27,347 nt of DNA from DASYUM01 sp036001225 (GTDB lineage Bacteria > Methylomirabilota > Methylomirabilia > Rokubacteriales > DASRDR01): NCBI GenBank assembly GCA_036001225.1, contig DASYUM010000164.1, positions 1 through 27,347 on the forward strand. Reading direction: 5' to 3'. Below, in pieces: positions 7,160 through 14,495 of the stretch (position 1 is the stretch's first letter; every line of letters starts with the position of its first letter). The notes beneath the pieces are model-generated. The model saw only the letters and a program-made list of their open reading frames with translations. It made no database searches and was not told where the DNA came from. Made by a program: the position numbers and the translations under genes.

Positions 7160-7699
7160 TCACCGGGCCGGGTCGGTCCGGCGGTCGGCGTAGAGCTCGA
7201 TGCTGCGCGCGATGATCCGGCACGCCTCGGCCGGTCCCAGGAACCGCTCGACCTGCACCTGCTTCTCCTCCAGGGTCTTGTAGTCCTGGAAGAACCGCTT
7301 GACCATCTGGAGCCGGTGCTCGGGCAGCGCGACGAGGTCCCGGTACTCGCGATACTCGGGGTCGTCGGCGTGGACGGCGATGATCTTGTCGTCCTCCCGG
7401 GCCTGATCGACCATTTGCAGCGCGCCGATGGCCCGGGCGCGCATGATGCAGAGGGGTACCACGGCCGCCTGCCCGAGGACGATCACGTCCAGCGGGTCGC
7501 CGTCGTCGCAGAGCGTCCGGGGCAGGAAGCCGTAGTTGGCCGGGTAGTGGACGGCGCTGTAGAGGACGCGATCGACCCGGAGGAGGCCGGTGGCCTTGTC
7601 GAGCTCGTACTTGACCGTCGAGCCGGCGGGAATCTCGATCACGCAGTCGAACACCTCGGGAGTGCCCGGCCCCAACTCGACGTCGTGCCAGGGGTGCAT
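7160..7699 (-). CDS. ppa: Inorganic pyrophosphatase (family I)
   Basis: The 179-aa cytoplasmic enzyme hydrolyses pyrophosphate to two phosphates and so pulls biosynthetic and acyl-activation reactions forward. The family I signature DGDPLDV is at residues 66-72 with the metal-binding aspartates D66, D68 and D71. The substrate-binding IEIPAGSTVKYELDK is at 21-35, YPANYGFLP at 52-60, and DDKIIAV at 103-109. Length matches bacterial family I enzymes. ATG 7699 gives the conserved start; the frame is open for 59 more codons upstream, without family similarity. The start codon overlaps by two bases the ATG of the divergent DUF2459 remnant, so promoter elements must lie within that gene. Confidence 0.95.
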   Translation of the reverse strand: MHPWHDVELGPGTPEVFDCVIEIPAGSTVKYELDKATGLLRVDRVLYSAVHYPANYGFLPRTLCDDGDPLDVIVLGQAAVVPLCIMRARAIGALQMVDQAREDDKIIAVHADDPEYREYRDLVALPEHRLQMVKRFFQDYKTLEEKQVQVERFLGPAEACRIIARSIELYADRRTDPAR

Positions 7700-8072
7700 G
7701 GCGTCGGTTGTAGCACGCTTCCGGCGGCGCGGCGACCCTCGACCTCGGGACGCCGGCGGGGTCCGCGTCCGGGCCTCGGCCGTCGCGCTCCTTCTCGTCA
7801 TCCCGGCGGTATCGGGGTGCGTGAGGCCCGTGGGCGGGCCGTACCCTCCGCCCCCGGGCGAGCCGTCGATGCCCATCTACCTCGCCCGGCACGGCTGGCA
7901 CGTCGGCATCATCGTGCGGCGGGCCGACGGCCGGCCGCCCACCCGGCCGGAGAGCGCCGAGCTGTCCGATGCCTGCTACGTCGGAGAGGCGCCGACGCCC
8001 TTCCGCGGCGCCTCCAAGGGGATCGCCCGCCCTGCATCGCTCTCGCTGAGGCTCGGTGACATGCGTGCCTGA
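7698..8072 (+). pseudogene. Truncated DUF2459-like lipoprotein
   Basis: The N-terminal part looks like an exported lipoprotein: hydrophobic ASAVALLLVIPAVSG followed by the lipobox Cys (VSGC), then IYLARHGWHVGIIVRRAD, which matches the opening of DUF2459 (TIGR02117-like) proteins with their GWH-G motif. Family members are normally about 200 aa or more. Here similarity stops about 20 residues later, near position 7960, and the frame continues with unrelated sequence to a stop at 8070-8072. I read this as a gene cut by an insertion or deletion. ATG 7698 has no ribosome binding site and overlaps the pyrophosphatase start on the other strand. A short novel lipoprotein is a less likely alternative. 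Confidence 0.5.
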
Positions 8073-8226
8073 CGGCCCCGGCAACTGTCCTCATTTGGCC
8101 TCGCGTCTGGCGCCCGACTGGCGTACTGTAGAGGCCTCAGGACACGCCGTCCGACGGTGAACCCCAGTTGGGCGTCGGCCATCGCCGGGCCCCGTGCCGC
8201 ACGGAAGAAACCTCGCCTTGCCGGAA

Positions 8227-8376
8227 ATGGGGCCCCCCATGGCCACGCCGCCTTCGATCTGCCCAATTTGCCTCCAGCCGATCTTGTTCGCGTACGTCAT
8301 CCTGAAGCGCGGAGAGATGGCGCACCCGAAATGTCAGAATCTTCTGAGCTCGCGCGTAGCTCGCCGTAACCCGTAA
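8227..8376 (+). CDS. Small putative zinc-finger protein
   Basis: This 49-aa ORF has a CPIC pair at residues 12-15 and an HPKC (H33, C36) 17 residues later, a C-x2-C...H-x2-C arrangement suited to binding zinc. It begins MGPPMATPPSICPICLQPI; the second ATG at 8239 is equally possible, and no clear ribosome binding site is seen. Function unknown. It is followed within 10 bp by another small zinc-ribbon ORF, which makes chance occurrence of both less likely. Confidence 0.35.
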   Translation: MGPPMATPPSICPICLQPILFAYVILKRGEMAHPKCQNLLSSRVARRNP

Positions 8377-8384
8377 GCTTCGTG

Positions 8385-8564
8385 ATGGCTGCCGTGCCTG
8401 CCCGCCGGCCGAACCCAATGCCCCATCGCTCCGTCAATGCCTGGCCTCGGAGAATTCGCCACGTTCTCTGCCTGAACTGCGACCGGGCTTTCGAGAGCGA
8501 CTCCAAGGCCCAGCGCCTCTGCAAGGCGTGTCGGTCCGGGCCAAAGACCGGCTTCCGATTCTGA
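8385..8564 (+). CDS. Small zinc-ribbon protein
   Basis: This 59-aa ORF carries C-x2-C-x12-C-x2-C (CLNC...CKAC), the spacing of a zinc ribbon. Short basic proteins with this CLNCDRAF...RLCKACR pattern occur as uncharacterised ORFs in bacteria and phages. ATG 8385 or GTG 8382 could be the start; there is no strong ribosome binding site. Nucleic-acid binding is a guess from the basic N-terminus and the ribbon. Confidence 0.45.
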   Translation: MAAVPARRPNPMPHRSVNAWPRRIRHVLCLNCDRAFESDSKAQRLCKACRSGPKTGFRF

Positions 8565-8697
8565 GTGAGGATCCACGCGCCGCTCCGCGCGCGTCCTCGT
8601 TGAGCCGACCAAGCGGTGGGATGTGGTCTTCGCCCTGTACGGCTTATCCGTCGATGGGAAGTGCAGTGGCGGAGACGACCGCCATGTGAGGTGAAGG

Positions 8698-8892
8698 ATG
8701 CTCGGACCGAGATCCCTCGTGCTCGCGATCCTGATGGCGGCCGTTCTCGCGGGCCCAACTCCGCGTGCATTCGCTGGGGCCCGCACGAGTTCCCACCCCG
8801 TGACGTCGCGGCCTATCTGGAGTGCGTCCGAGGCGGTGCACGGCGCCGCCGTGCTCCGGGCCACGTTTCGGGAGGAGCGGACACCGTCGTGA
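8698..8892 (+). CDS. Short putative secreted protein
   Basis: This 64-aa ORF starts with a plausible signal peptide (MLGPRSLVLAILMAAVLAG, then RAFA before GARTSS) and has GAGG/GAAGG purines just upstream of the ATG. The remainder has no recognisable domain. It could be a real small exported protein, a remnant, or a chance ORF in GC-rich DNA. Confidence 0.3.
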   Translation: MLGPRSLVLAILMAAVLAGPTPRAFAGARTSSHPVTSRPIWSASEAVHGAAVLRATFREERTPS

Positions 8893-9130
8893 AGAGGAAA
8901 TCACCGACGGCGCGTGGAGGGGCTCGAGGGACGCCACCCCGCCCGGGAGAGAGCGAGTTGACGGGACATCGGCGTCCGGAGGGAGTGTAGCTGAGGGCCG
9001 GGATGCTGCGTGACGGTCGCCACCCCGCTGACGATCCCGCCAGCAGAACGGCGCTCCCCCTGCGGGGGGTCCGGGGGGGCGTGGGGTGGAGGAGACCGGC
9101 GCGGCTTCGCCCGGACCGGAGGTGTGTCCA

Positions 9131-9955
9131 ATGGCCATTGTGACGATCTCACACGAAATGGGGTCGGGCGGCTCCGTCATCGGCACGGCGCTCGCTGAAC
9201 GGCTCGAGTACCGCTATGTGGATCAGGACATGATCTCGCAGGCGGCGCGGCGGTACGGGTGCCTCGAGGAGAGACTGACCCAGCTCGACGAGACCAAGCC
9301 CTCGTTCTTCAAGCGGTTCGACGTGGAGACCCGTCATTACATCACGGTCCTCCAGTCGGCCGTGCTGGATGTGGCCGAGCAGGCCAATGCCGTGATTATG
9401 GGCCGGAGCGGGCAGGTCCTCCTCCAGGGGATCGCCCATGTGCTGCGCGTCTTCGTGCGAGCGCCCTTCGATGTGCGGGTCCGGCGGGTAATGAAGAAGA
9501 TGGCGGACCAAGGGGAGAGCGTGGACGCCCGGGCGGCGGCCGAGCTCGTGCGGCGGACCGACCAGGAGAAGTACGGCCGGATGCGCTATCTCTTCGACGT
9601 GAATTGGAGCGACCCGGCGCTCTACGATCTCGTGATCAACACCGAGAAGCTGTCGTTCGAGGCGGGGGTCGACCTGATCCTCGGGGTCCTGCGCCGGCCG
9701 GAGCTGGCCGAGACTGAGGTATCGCGCCAGGCGGTGCGTGACCGGGCCCTGGCCTCTCGCGTGCGAGCCGCCCTCGCGGCCCACCTGGAGACGCGCAAAT
9801 ACCGGATCACCGTGGAGGCGGAGCGCGGGGTCATCCGACTTGAGGGTACGGCCGCCCTGGAGAAGGCGGCCGAAGTGGTGCGGTCGGTGCTAGGGGTCGC
9901 CGACGTCAGGATGCAGCTCTTGGAGGTGCCGCCGATTCCACCATTTGTGGCCTGA
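9131..9955 (+). CDS. Cytidylate kinase-like protein with C-terminal BON domain
   Basis: The 274-aa protein fuses two domains. Residues 1-190 are cytidylate-kinase-like: a modified P-loop in ISHEMGSGGSVIG (6-18), YRYVDQDMI (28-35), the segment VIMGRSGQVLL (88-98), and a lid region rich in Arg/Lys (RVRRVMKK). Residues about 200-265 form a BON domain (ITVEAERGVIRLEGTA, then AAEVVRSVLGVADVRMQL), normally a membrane- or ligand-associated module. The usual P-loop GKST is replaced by GSGGSVIG, as in the cytidylate kinase-like family, whose members often lack proven CMP kinase activity. ATG 9131 is supported by GGAGGTG at about 9117-9123. It stands alone, with gene-poor DNA on both sides. Confidence 0.8.
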   Translation: MAIVTISHEMGSGGSVIGTALAERLEYRYVDQDMISQAARRYGCLEERLTQLDETKPSFFKRFDVETRHYITVLQSAVLDVAEQANAVIMGRSGQVLLQGIAHVLRVFVRAPFDVRVRRVMKKMADQGESVDARAAAELVRRTDQEKYGRMRYLFDVNWSDPALYDLVINTEKLSFEAGVDLILGVLRRPELAETEVSRQAVRDRALASRVRAALAAHLETRKYRITVEAERGVIRLEGTAALEKAAEVVRSVLGVADVRMQLLEVPPIPPFVA

Positions 9956-10275
9956 GCAGCCCGGTATCCCGACAGCCCGGAGGCCGGAAGGCACGGAGCT
10001 GAACGCGGAGACCACGCGAGGTCGGCGGAGATGGAAGCGGAGATTGGCCATGCGGTTGGCACAATCTGGCGGTATCTTGCTCGGCACGGCGAGGCGTCCC
10101 TGACTTCAAAGGTGCGGCGTCCCTGGCAGCAGGCGTCGTCCTGAGCTGGCTCCTTGGTGGAGCGGCACCAACGGGGGATCTGTATTGACGTCCAGTTGCC
10201 TGATCCGCCGGTCGACTTCGTAGCCATCTGATCATCGTCACCGCGCTCGGCGAGCCGGGGGCGATGAGAGGCGGG
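9956..10275. other. Intergenic region, no gene recognised
   Basis: About 320 bp between the converging kinase-BON and permease genes. I see only short shadow frames and a few GC palindromes, and no RNA gene or clear terminator. Confidence 0.5.
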
Positions 10276-11061
10276 TCAGTAGTACGACTCCAGCCGCTCC
10301 CAGAAGACCAGCCGGTCGCGCAGCCATCCCAGGAGCCGGTCGAGGACGAGGCCGAGCAGGGCGATCACGACCACCGCGGCCAGCATCCGGTCGGTCTGGA
10401 GCGACGACAGCGAGTAGATGACCAGGTAGCCGAGCCCGTCGGCGGAGCTGATCATCTCGGTGATCACGACCACGATGAGCGCGATCGGGAGCGCCACCCG
10501 GAACCCCGCGAAGACGTAGGGGGCGGCCGCCGGCACCACGACGCGCCACAAGATGCGGCGACGGGAGGCGCCCATGTTCAGAGCGGACCAGACCAGGACC
10601 CGGTTGACGGCCCGCGCGCCGGCGGCGGCGTTGATCACCACCGGGTAGAGGCACTCCAGGAACACCAGCAGCACCTTGGAGAGGCTCCCGATCCCGAACA
10701 GGAAGATGAAGATCGGGAGCAGCGCGATCTTGGGGATCGGGTAGGTGCCCGACAGGAAGGGGTCGAGGAGACGCCCCAGCCAGGGCCAGCGGCCCATCGC
10801 CACCCCGATCGCGACCCCCACCACCGCGGCCAGCGCGAAGCCGCCGAGCGCCCGGTAGAGGGAGAGCCCGACGTCCTGGAGCGCGTCCGGCCGGACGACC
10901 AGCCAGGCGAGCTCGCGCCCGATCCGCGCCAGCGACGGGAAGATGATCGGGCTCAGGAGGCCGCTGCGGGCGATCAGCTCCCAGCCGATGAGCCCGGCCG
11001 CCGGCAGCGCCACCCGCCGGAGCCCGGCCACCGCGCGCGTCCACCCTAGCCGCGCCATCAT
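10276..11061 (-). CDS. ABC transporter permease (NitT/SsuC type), second of a pair
   Basis: The 261-aa inner-membrane protein has about six hydrophobic segments and the cytoplasmic EAA-type loop around GASRRRILWRVVVPAAAPYVFAG, which contacts the ATPase. The layout matches SsuC/TauC/NitT permeases (LLSPIIFPS near the N-terminus, then YPIPKIALLPIFIFLFGIG). The ATG overlaps the upstream permease stop as ATGA, so the two are translationally coupled and probably form a heterodimer. No ATPase or binding protein is encoded on this strand nearby; the ATPase and binding protein at 5366-7137 are the natural partners. Confidence 0.9.
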   Translation of the reverse strand: MMARLGWTRAVAGLRRVALPAAGLIGWELIARSGLLSPIIFPSLARIGRELAWLVVRPDALQDVGLSLYRALGGFALAAVVGVAIGVAMGRWPWLGRLLDPFLSGTYPIPKIALLPIFIFLFGIGSLSKVLLVFLECLYPVVINAAAGARAVNRVLVWSALNMGASRRRILWRVVVPAAAPYVFAGFRVALPIALIVVVITEMISSADGLGYLVIYSLSSLQTDRMLAAVVVIALLGLVLDRLLGWLRDRLVFWERLESYY

Positions 11062-11804
11062 CCAGTGTCCTGCCAGGCCAGGACCCGCCGCCGCATCGCG
11101 CGGAGCAGGCGGTCACTCGCGTAGCCGAGCCCGGCGATGGCCACGATGGCGACGTACATGAGGTCGAAGCGGAGGCTCGACTCCGCCTGCCGGATGAGGA
11201 AGCCGAGCCCCGAGCGCGCGGCGATCATCTCGGTGGAGAAGAGGAGGATGAACGACAGCGCCAGAGACACCCGGAGGCCGGCGAAGATCAAGGGCAGCGC
11301 GCCGGGCACCACCACCCGCCAGAAGATCCGCGGGCGCCGGGCGCCCATGTTGAGCGCCGACCAGACCAGGATGGCCGGGGTCGCCCGCGCGCCGGAGTAG
11401 GCGTTGATGAAGGTCGGGTAGAAGCAGGCCAGCGCGATGATGAGCACCTTGCTGGTGTCCCCGATGCCGAACCAGAGCATGAAGAGCGGCAGCATGACGA
11501 TCTTGGGGACGGGGTAGGTGAGGAACACCACCGGGCTCAGCATCTGGTCGAGGCCCCGGGCGACCCCGGCCAGCAGGCCGAGCCCGATGCCGAGCGATGA
11601 GCCGAGCAGGAAGCCGGGCAGCGAGCGGCCCAGGCTCGCCGCGATGTGCGGCCACAGCTCTCCCGAGGCGAGGGCGGCGGCGAAGTGGCGCGCCACCTCG
11701 GCCGGCCCCAGGATGAAGTCGGGGGCCCCGGCCAGCCCGACGAGCTGCCAGAGCCCGAGGGCTCCCAGGACGGCGCCGATCCCGGCCAGGCGGTGGGGCG
11801 ACAT
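11058..11804 (-). CDS. ABC transporter permease (NitT/SsuC type), first of a pair
   Basis: The 248-aa membrane protein has the same architecture as its downstream neighbour: FILGPAEVARHFA at the N-terminus, then YPVPKIVMLPLFMLWFGIG, and the EAA loop NMGARRPRIFWRVVVPGALPLIFAG. ATG 11804 (MSPHRLAG) is chosen because the preceding in-frame 28 codons run through the divergent promoter region and lack membrane character. There is no strong ribosome binding site. It heads a two-gene unit transcribed away from the TPP-enzyme operon, so both units may answer to the same signal. Confidence 0.88.
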   Translation of the reverse strand: MSPHRLAGIGAVLGALGLWQLVGLAGAPDFILGPAEVARHFAAALASGELWPHIAASLGRSLPGFLLGSSLGIGLGLLAGVARGLDQMLSPVVFLTYPVPKIVMLPLFMLWFGIGDTSKVLIIALACFYPTFINAYSGARATPAILVWSALNMGARRPRIFWRVVVPGALPLIFAGLRVSLALSFILLFSTEMIAARSGLGFLIRQAESSLRFDLMYVAIVAIAGLGYASDRLLRAMRRRVLAWQDTG

Positions 11805-11825
11805 GGGGCGGTTGATCGCGGGGGC

Positions 11826-11855
11826 ATCGTAGCAATCGGCGCCGCGGCCCGGCAA
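11826..11855 (-). promoter_or_regulatory. Promoter of the permease pair
   Basis: On the minus strand TTGCCG (11855-11850) is followed after 18 bp by TACGAT (11831-11826). Transcription would begin about 15 bases before the ATG at 11804. It lies back to back with the plus-strand promoter at 11867-11896. Confidence 0.4.
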
Positions 11856-11866
11856 GCGTGCCTGCG

Positions 11867-11896
11867 TTGACAGGGTTGGACGGTCCACCGTAGAGT
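11867..11896 (+). promoter_or_regulatory. Promoter of the TPP-enzyme/importer operon
   Basis: A perfect TTGACA at 11867-11872 is followed after 18 bp by TAGAGT at 11891-11896. The GTG start at 11903 is six bases after the -10 box, so the mRNA is predicted to be leaderless. Confidence 0.6.
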
Positions 11897-11902
11897 CCGG
11901 TC

Positions 11903-13648
11903 GTGAGCCCGCCGACGCCCCCGATGGCCTGGGGCAGCGACGCCGTCGCCGAGCTGCTCCGCCGCCTCGACCTCGAGTACGTGGCCCTGAACCCGGGGGC
12001 CAGCTACCGCGGGCTCCACGACAGCCTCGTCAACTACCTCGGCAACCAGGCGCCCCGCATCCTGGTCGCCCTCCACGAGGAGCACGCGGTGGCCATCGCC
12101 CACGGCTACGCCAAGGTCGCCGGGCGGCCGATGGCGGCGGTCGTCCACTCCAACGTCGGCCTCATGCACGCGACCATGGCGATCTTCAACGCCTGGTGCG
12201 ACCGGGTGCCGGTCCTGGTCCTCGGCGCCACCGGGCCCGTGGACGCGGCACGCCGCCGTCCCTGGATCGACTGGATCCACACTGCCCAGGACCAGGGGGC
12301 GCTGGTCCGCCACTACACGAAGTGGGACGCCCAGCCGGGCTCGGTGCCGGCGGCCCTCGAGGCGCTCTTGCGCGCCCACCTCCTGGCCCGCACGGCGCCC
12401 GCGGGCCCGGTCTACGTCTGCCTGGACGCGGCGCTCCAGGAAGCGCCGCTCGCCGAGCCGGTCGACGTGCCCGACCCGGCCCGGTTCCAGCCGGGGCCGC
12501 CGCCGGCGCCGGCGCCGGATGCGCTCCGGGCCGCCGCCGACCTGCTCGCCGGGGCGCGGCGCGCGCTGATCCTGGCCGGGCGCGTGTCGCGGGACCCGGC
12601 CGCGTGGGCGTCCCGAGTGGCACTGGCCGAGACCCTCGGGGCCCGCGTCGTCACCGATCTCAAGGTGGGGGCGGCCTTCCCCACCCGGCATCCGCTCCAC
12701 GCCGCTGCGCCCGCCTACTTCCTCGGCGAAGCGGCGCGAGCCCTCGCGCGTGACGCCGACGTCGTCCTGAGCCTGGACTGGGTGGATCTGGCGGGGACGC
12801 TCCGGCTGGTCTGGGAGGCCGCGCCGGTCACCGCCACCGTGATCCACTGCTCGGTCGACGCCTACGTCCACAACGGCTGGAGCATGGACCACCAGGGACT
12901 GCCGCCGGTGGACCTGCCGATCCTGGCCGCGCCCGACGTGGTGGTGGCGGCGCTCCTGCCGCTGGTCCGGGAAGAGAGCCGCCGGCGGGATGTCCCCGGC
13001 GCGCCGGCGCCGGCGCCGTCGCGCGCGAGTGACGCGCGGGCGATCGGCTTGCGGGACCTGGCCGCGGGCCTGCGCGACGCGACGGCGGACCGCCCGACCT
13101 GCCTGATCCGCCTGCCGCTCGGCTGGCCGGGCGACGTCTGCGACTTTCGCGGCCCCCTCGATTACCTCGGCAGCGACGGCGGGGGCGGCATCGGCTCCGG
13201 TCCTGGCATGGCGGTGGGGGCGGCGCTGGCGCTCCGCGGCTCGGGGCGGCTGCCCGTCGCCATCCTGGGCGACGGCGACTACCTGATGGGCGTGACCGCG
13301 CTGTGGACCGCGGCGCATGCGCGGATCCCGCTGCTGGTCATCGTGGCCAACAACCGCTCCTACTACAACGACGAGATGCACCAGGAGCGGGTGGCCCGCC
13401 AGCGCGGTCGGCCGGTGGAGAACAAGGGAATTGGCCAGCGCCTGGACGACCCGCCGGCCGACCTGGCCGCGCTGGCGCGGGCCCAGGGGCTCGGGGGCGA
13501 GGGACCGATCACCGAGCCGGGCGATCTGGCGAAGGCCCTCGGCAACGCGGTGGCCGCCGTCGAAGCCGGTCAGCCCTACGTGCTCGACGTCGTGGTCGCC
13601 CCCGGCTACGACGCCCCGCCCGCCCTCGGCGCCGAGCGCAGGCGATGA
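11903..13648 (+). CDS. Thiamine pyrophosphate-binding enzyme (acetolactate synthase-like)
   Basis: The 581-aa enzyme has the three-domain layout of the acetolactate synthase/benzoylformate decarboxylase group. The N-terminal PYR domain has the cofactor-activating Glu in HEEHA (E59) and AHGYAKVAG. A central domain follows, then the C-terminal PP domain with the TPP motif GDGDYLMG beginning at residue 456 and ending with N483-N484. It probably decarboxylates or ligates a 2-oxo acid. Homologues are often annotated only as TPP-binding proteins, so the exact reaction is open. GTG 11903 lies directly after a promoter -10 box. It heads a long operon with an ATPase, binding protein and two permeases, which suggests that it acts on the imported solute or its product. 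Confidence 0.87.
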   Translation: MSPPTPPMAWGSDAVAELLRRLDLEYVALNPGASYRGLHDSLVNYLGNQAPRILVALHEEHAVAIAHGYAKVAGRPMAAVVHSNVGLMHATMAIFNAWCDRVPVLVLGATGPVDAARRRPWIDWIHTAQDQGALVRHYTKWDAQPGSVPAALEALLRAHLLARTAPAGPVYVCLDAALQEAPLAEPVDVPDPARFQPGPPPAPAPDALRAAADLLAGARRALILAGRVSRDPAAWASRVALAETLGARVVTDLKVGAAFPTRHPLHAAAPAYFLGEAARALARDADVVLSLDWVDLAGTLRLVWEAAPVTATVIHCSVDAYVHNGWSMDHQGLPPVDLPILAAPDVVVAALLPLVREESRRRDVPGAPAPAPSRASDARAIGLRDLAAGLRDATADRPTCLIRLPLGWPGDVCDFRGPLDYLGSDGGGGIGSGPGMAVGAALALRGSGRLPVAILGDGDYLMGVTALWTAAHARIPLLVIVANNRSYYNDEMHQERVARQRGRPVENKGIGQRLDDPPADLAALARAQGLGGEGPITEPGDLAKALGNAVAAVEAGQPYVLDVVVAPGYDAPPALGAERRR

Positions 13649-13670
13649 GGGCCGGCCCGGGACCCCGCCG

Positions 13671-14495
13671 GTGACCGCCGCGCTCGTCGTGGATCACGTC
13701 GGCAAGACGTTCCGGACCGACGCCGGCGAGGTCCGGGCCCTCGACGGCGTCTCGCTGGCGGTCGAAGCAGGCGAGCTGGTGTCCATCATCGGGCCCAGCG
13801 GCTGCGGCAAGTCCACCCTGTTCGGCATCATCGGGGGCCTCATCGCCGACCACGAGGGGCGGGTGCTCGTCGGCGGTCAGTCGGTGCGCGGCTCCCATCG
13901 CGACATCGGGATGGTCTTCCAGGAGGAATCGACGTTTCCCTGGCGGACGACGCTCCAGAACGTCGCGTTCCCGCTGGAGGTGAGCGGCGTGCCCCGGGCC
14001 GAGCGCGAGGCGCGGGCGCGCCACTTCCTCCGCCTGGTCGGCCTCGGCGGCTTCGAGCACCGCTACCCGGCCGAGCTGTCGGGCGGCATGCGGCAACGAA
14101 CGGCCATCGCGCGGGCGCTCGCCTTCGAGCCCCGGATCATGCTGATGGACGAGCCGTTCGCCTCCCTCGACGAGCAGACCCGGGCGCTCTTGGGGGACAA
14201 GATCCTCGAGATCTGGCGGGAGCTGAAGCAGACGACGCTGCTGGTGACCCACAACATCACAGAGGCGGTCCAGCTCAGCGACCGGGTGATCGTGCTGTCG
14301 TGCCGGCCGGGCCGGGTCAAGCGGATGGTGGACATCGAGCTGCCCCGCCCGCGCACCTCGGAGATCATCGGGACCGACCGCTTCGGCCGCTACGTCGGCC
14401 AGATCTGGCAGGAGCTGCGGGAGGAGGCCACGCGCGGGATGCTGGAGGCCGACGCCGCCGCCGAGCCAGCCCGGAGGAGGGCCCGCGATGTGTAA
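13671..14495 (+). CDS. ABC transporter ATP-binding protein (NitT/SsuB type)
   Basis: The 274-aa importer ATPase has Walker A GPSGCGKS at 41-48, Q-loop Q84 in VFQEESTFPWRTT, signature LSGGMRQR from 136, Walker B IMLMDEP at 156-162 and H-loop H194. GTG 13671 starts the conserved N-terminus 22 bp after the TPP-enzyme stop; an ATG overlapping that stop (13645) is in a different frame. Its own TAA overlaps the start of the binding-protein gene by eight bases (ATGTGTAA), so the two are coupled. It is clearly related to the ATPase at 6355 but diverged, so the two serve separate importers. Confidence 0.93.
   Translation: MTAALVVDHVGKTFRTDAGEVRALDGVSLAVEAGELVSIIGPSGCGKSTLFGIIGGLIADHEGRVLVGGQSVRGSHRDIGMVFQEESTFPWRTTLQNVAFPLEVSGVPRAEREARARHFLRLVGLGGFEHRYPAELSGGMRQRTAIARALAFEPRIMLMDEPFASLDEQTRALLGDKILEIWRELKQTTLLVTHNITEAVQLSDRVIVLSCRPGRVKRMVDIELPRPRTSEIIGTDRFGRYVGQIWQELREEATRGMLEADAAAEPARRRARDV

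Larger units (their letters stand above)
8073..9130. other. Gene-poor stretch with small ORFs only
   Basis: About 1 kb between the truncated DUF2459 gene and the kinase-BON gene lacks any long convincing gene. It holds two tiny zinc-finger ORFs and one short signal-peptide ORF (listed separately), and a G-rich run near 9059-9092. Codon pattern looks less biased than in the flanking genes. No transposase, integrase or tRNA was recognised. It may be a decayed mobile region. Confidence 0.5.

Noticed and set aside
8616..9013. Several overlapping small ORFs of 60-124 codons
   Set aside because: They overlap each other in different frames, lack ribosome binding sites and show no motifs. Only the signal-peptide ORF at 8698 was kept, at low confidence.
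10060..10085. Possible sigma54 promoter (TGGC...TTGC) in the intergenic region
   Set aside because: The spacing between the GG and GC elements is one base short, and no gene lies in the right direction downstream.
11537..13381. Long minus-strand open frame across the TPP-enzyme gene
   Set aside because: No recognisable domains and repetitive charged composition; the plus strand encodes a full TPP enzyme.
13645..13674. ATG overlapping the TPP-enzyme stop as a start for the ATPase
   Set aside because: The ATG is in a different frame from the ATPase; the conserved N-terminus begins at GTG 13671.
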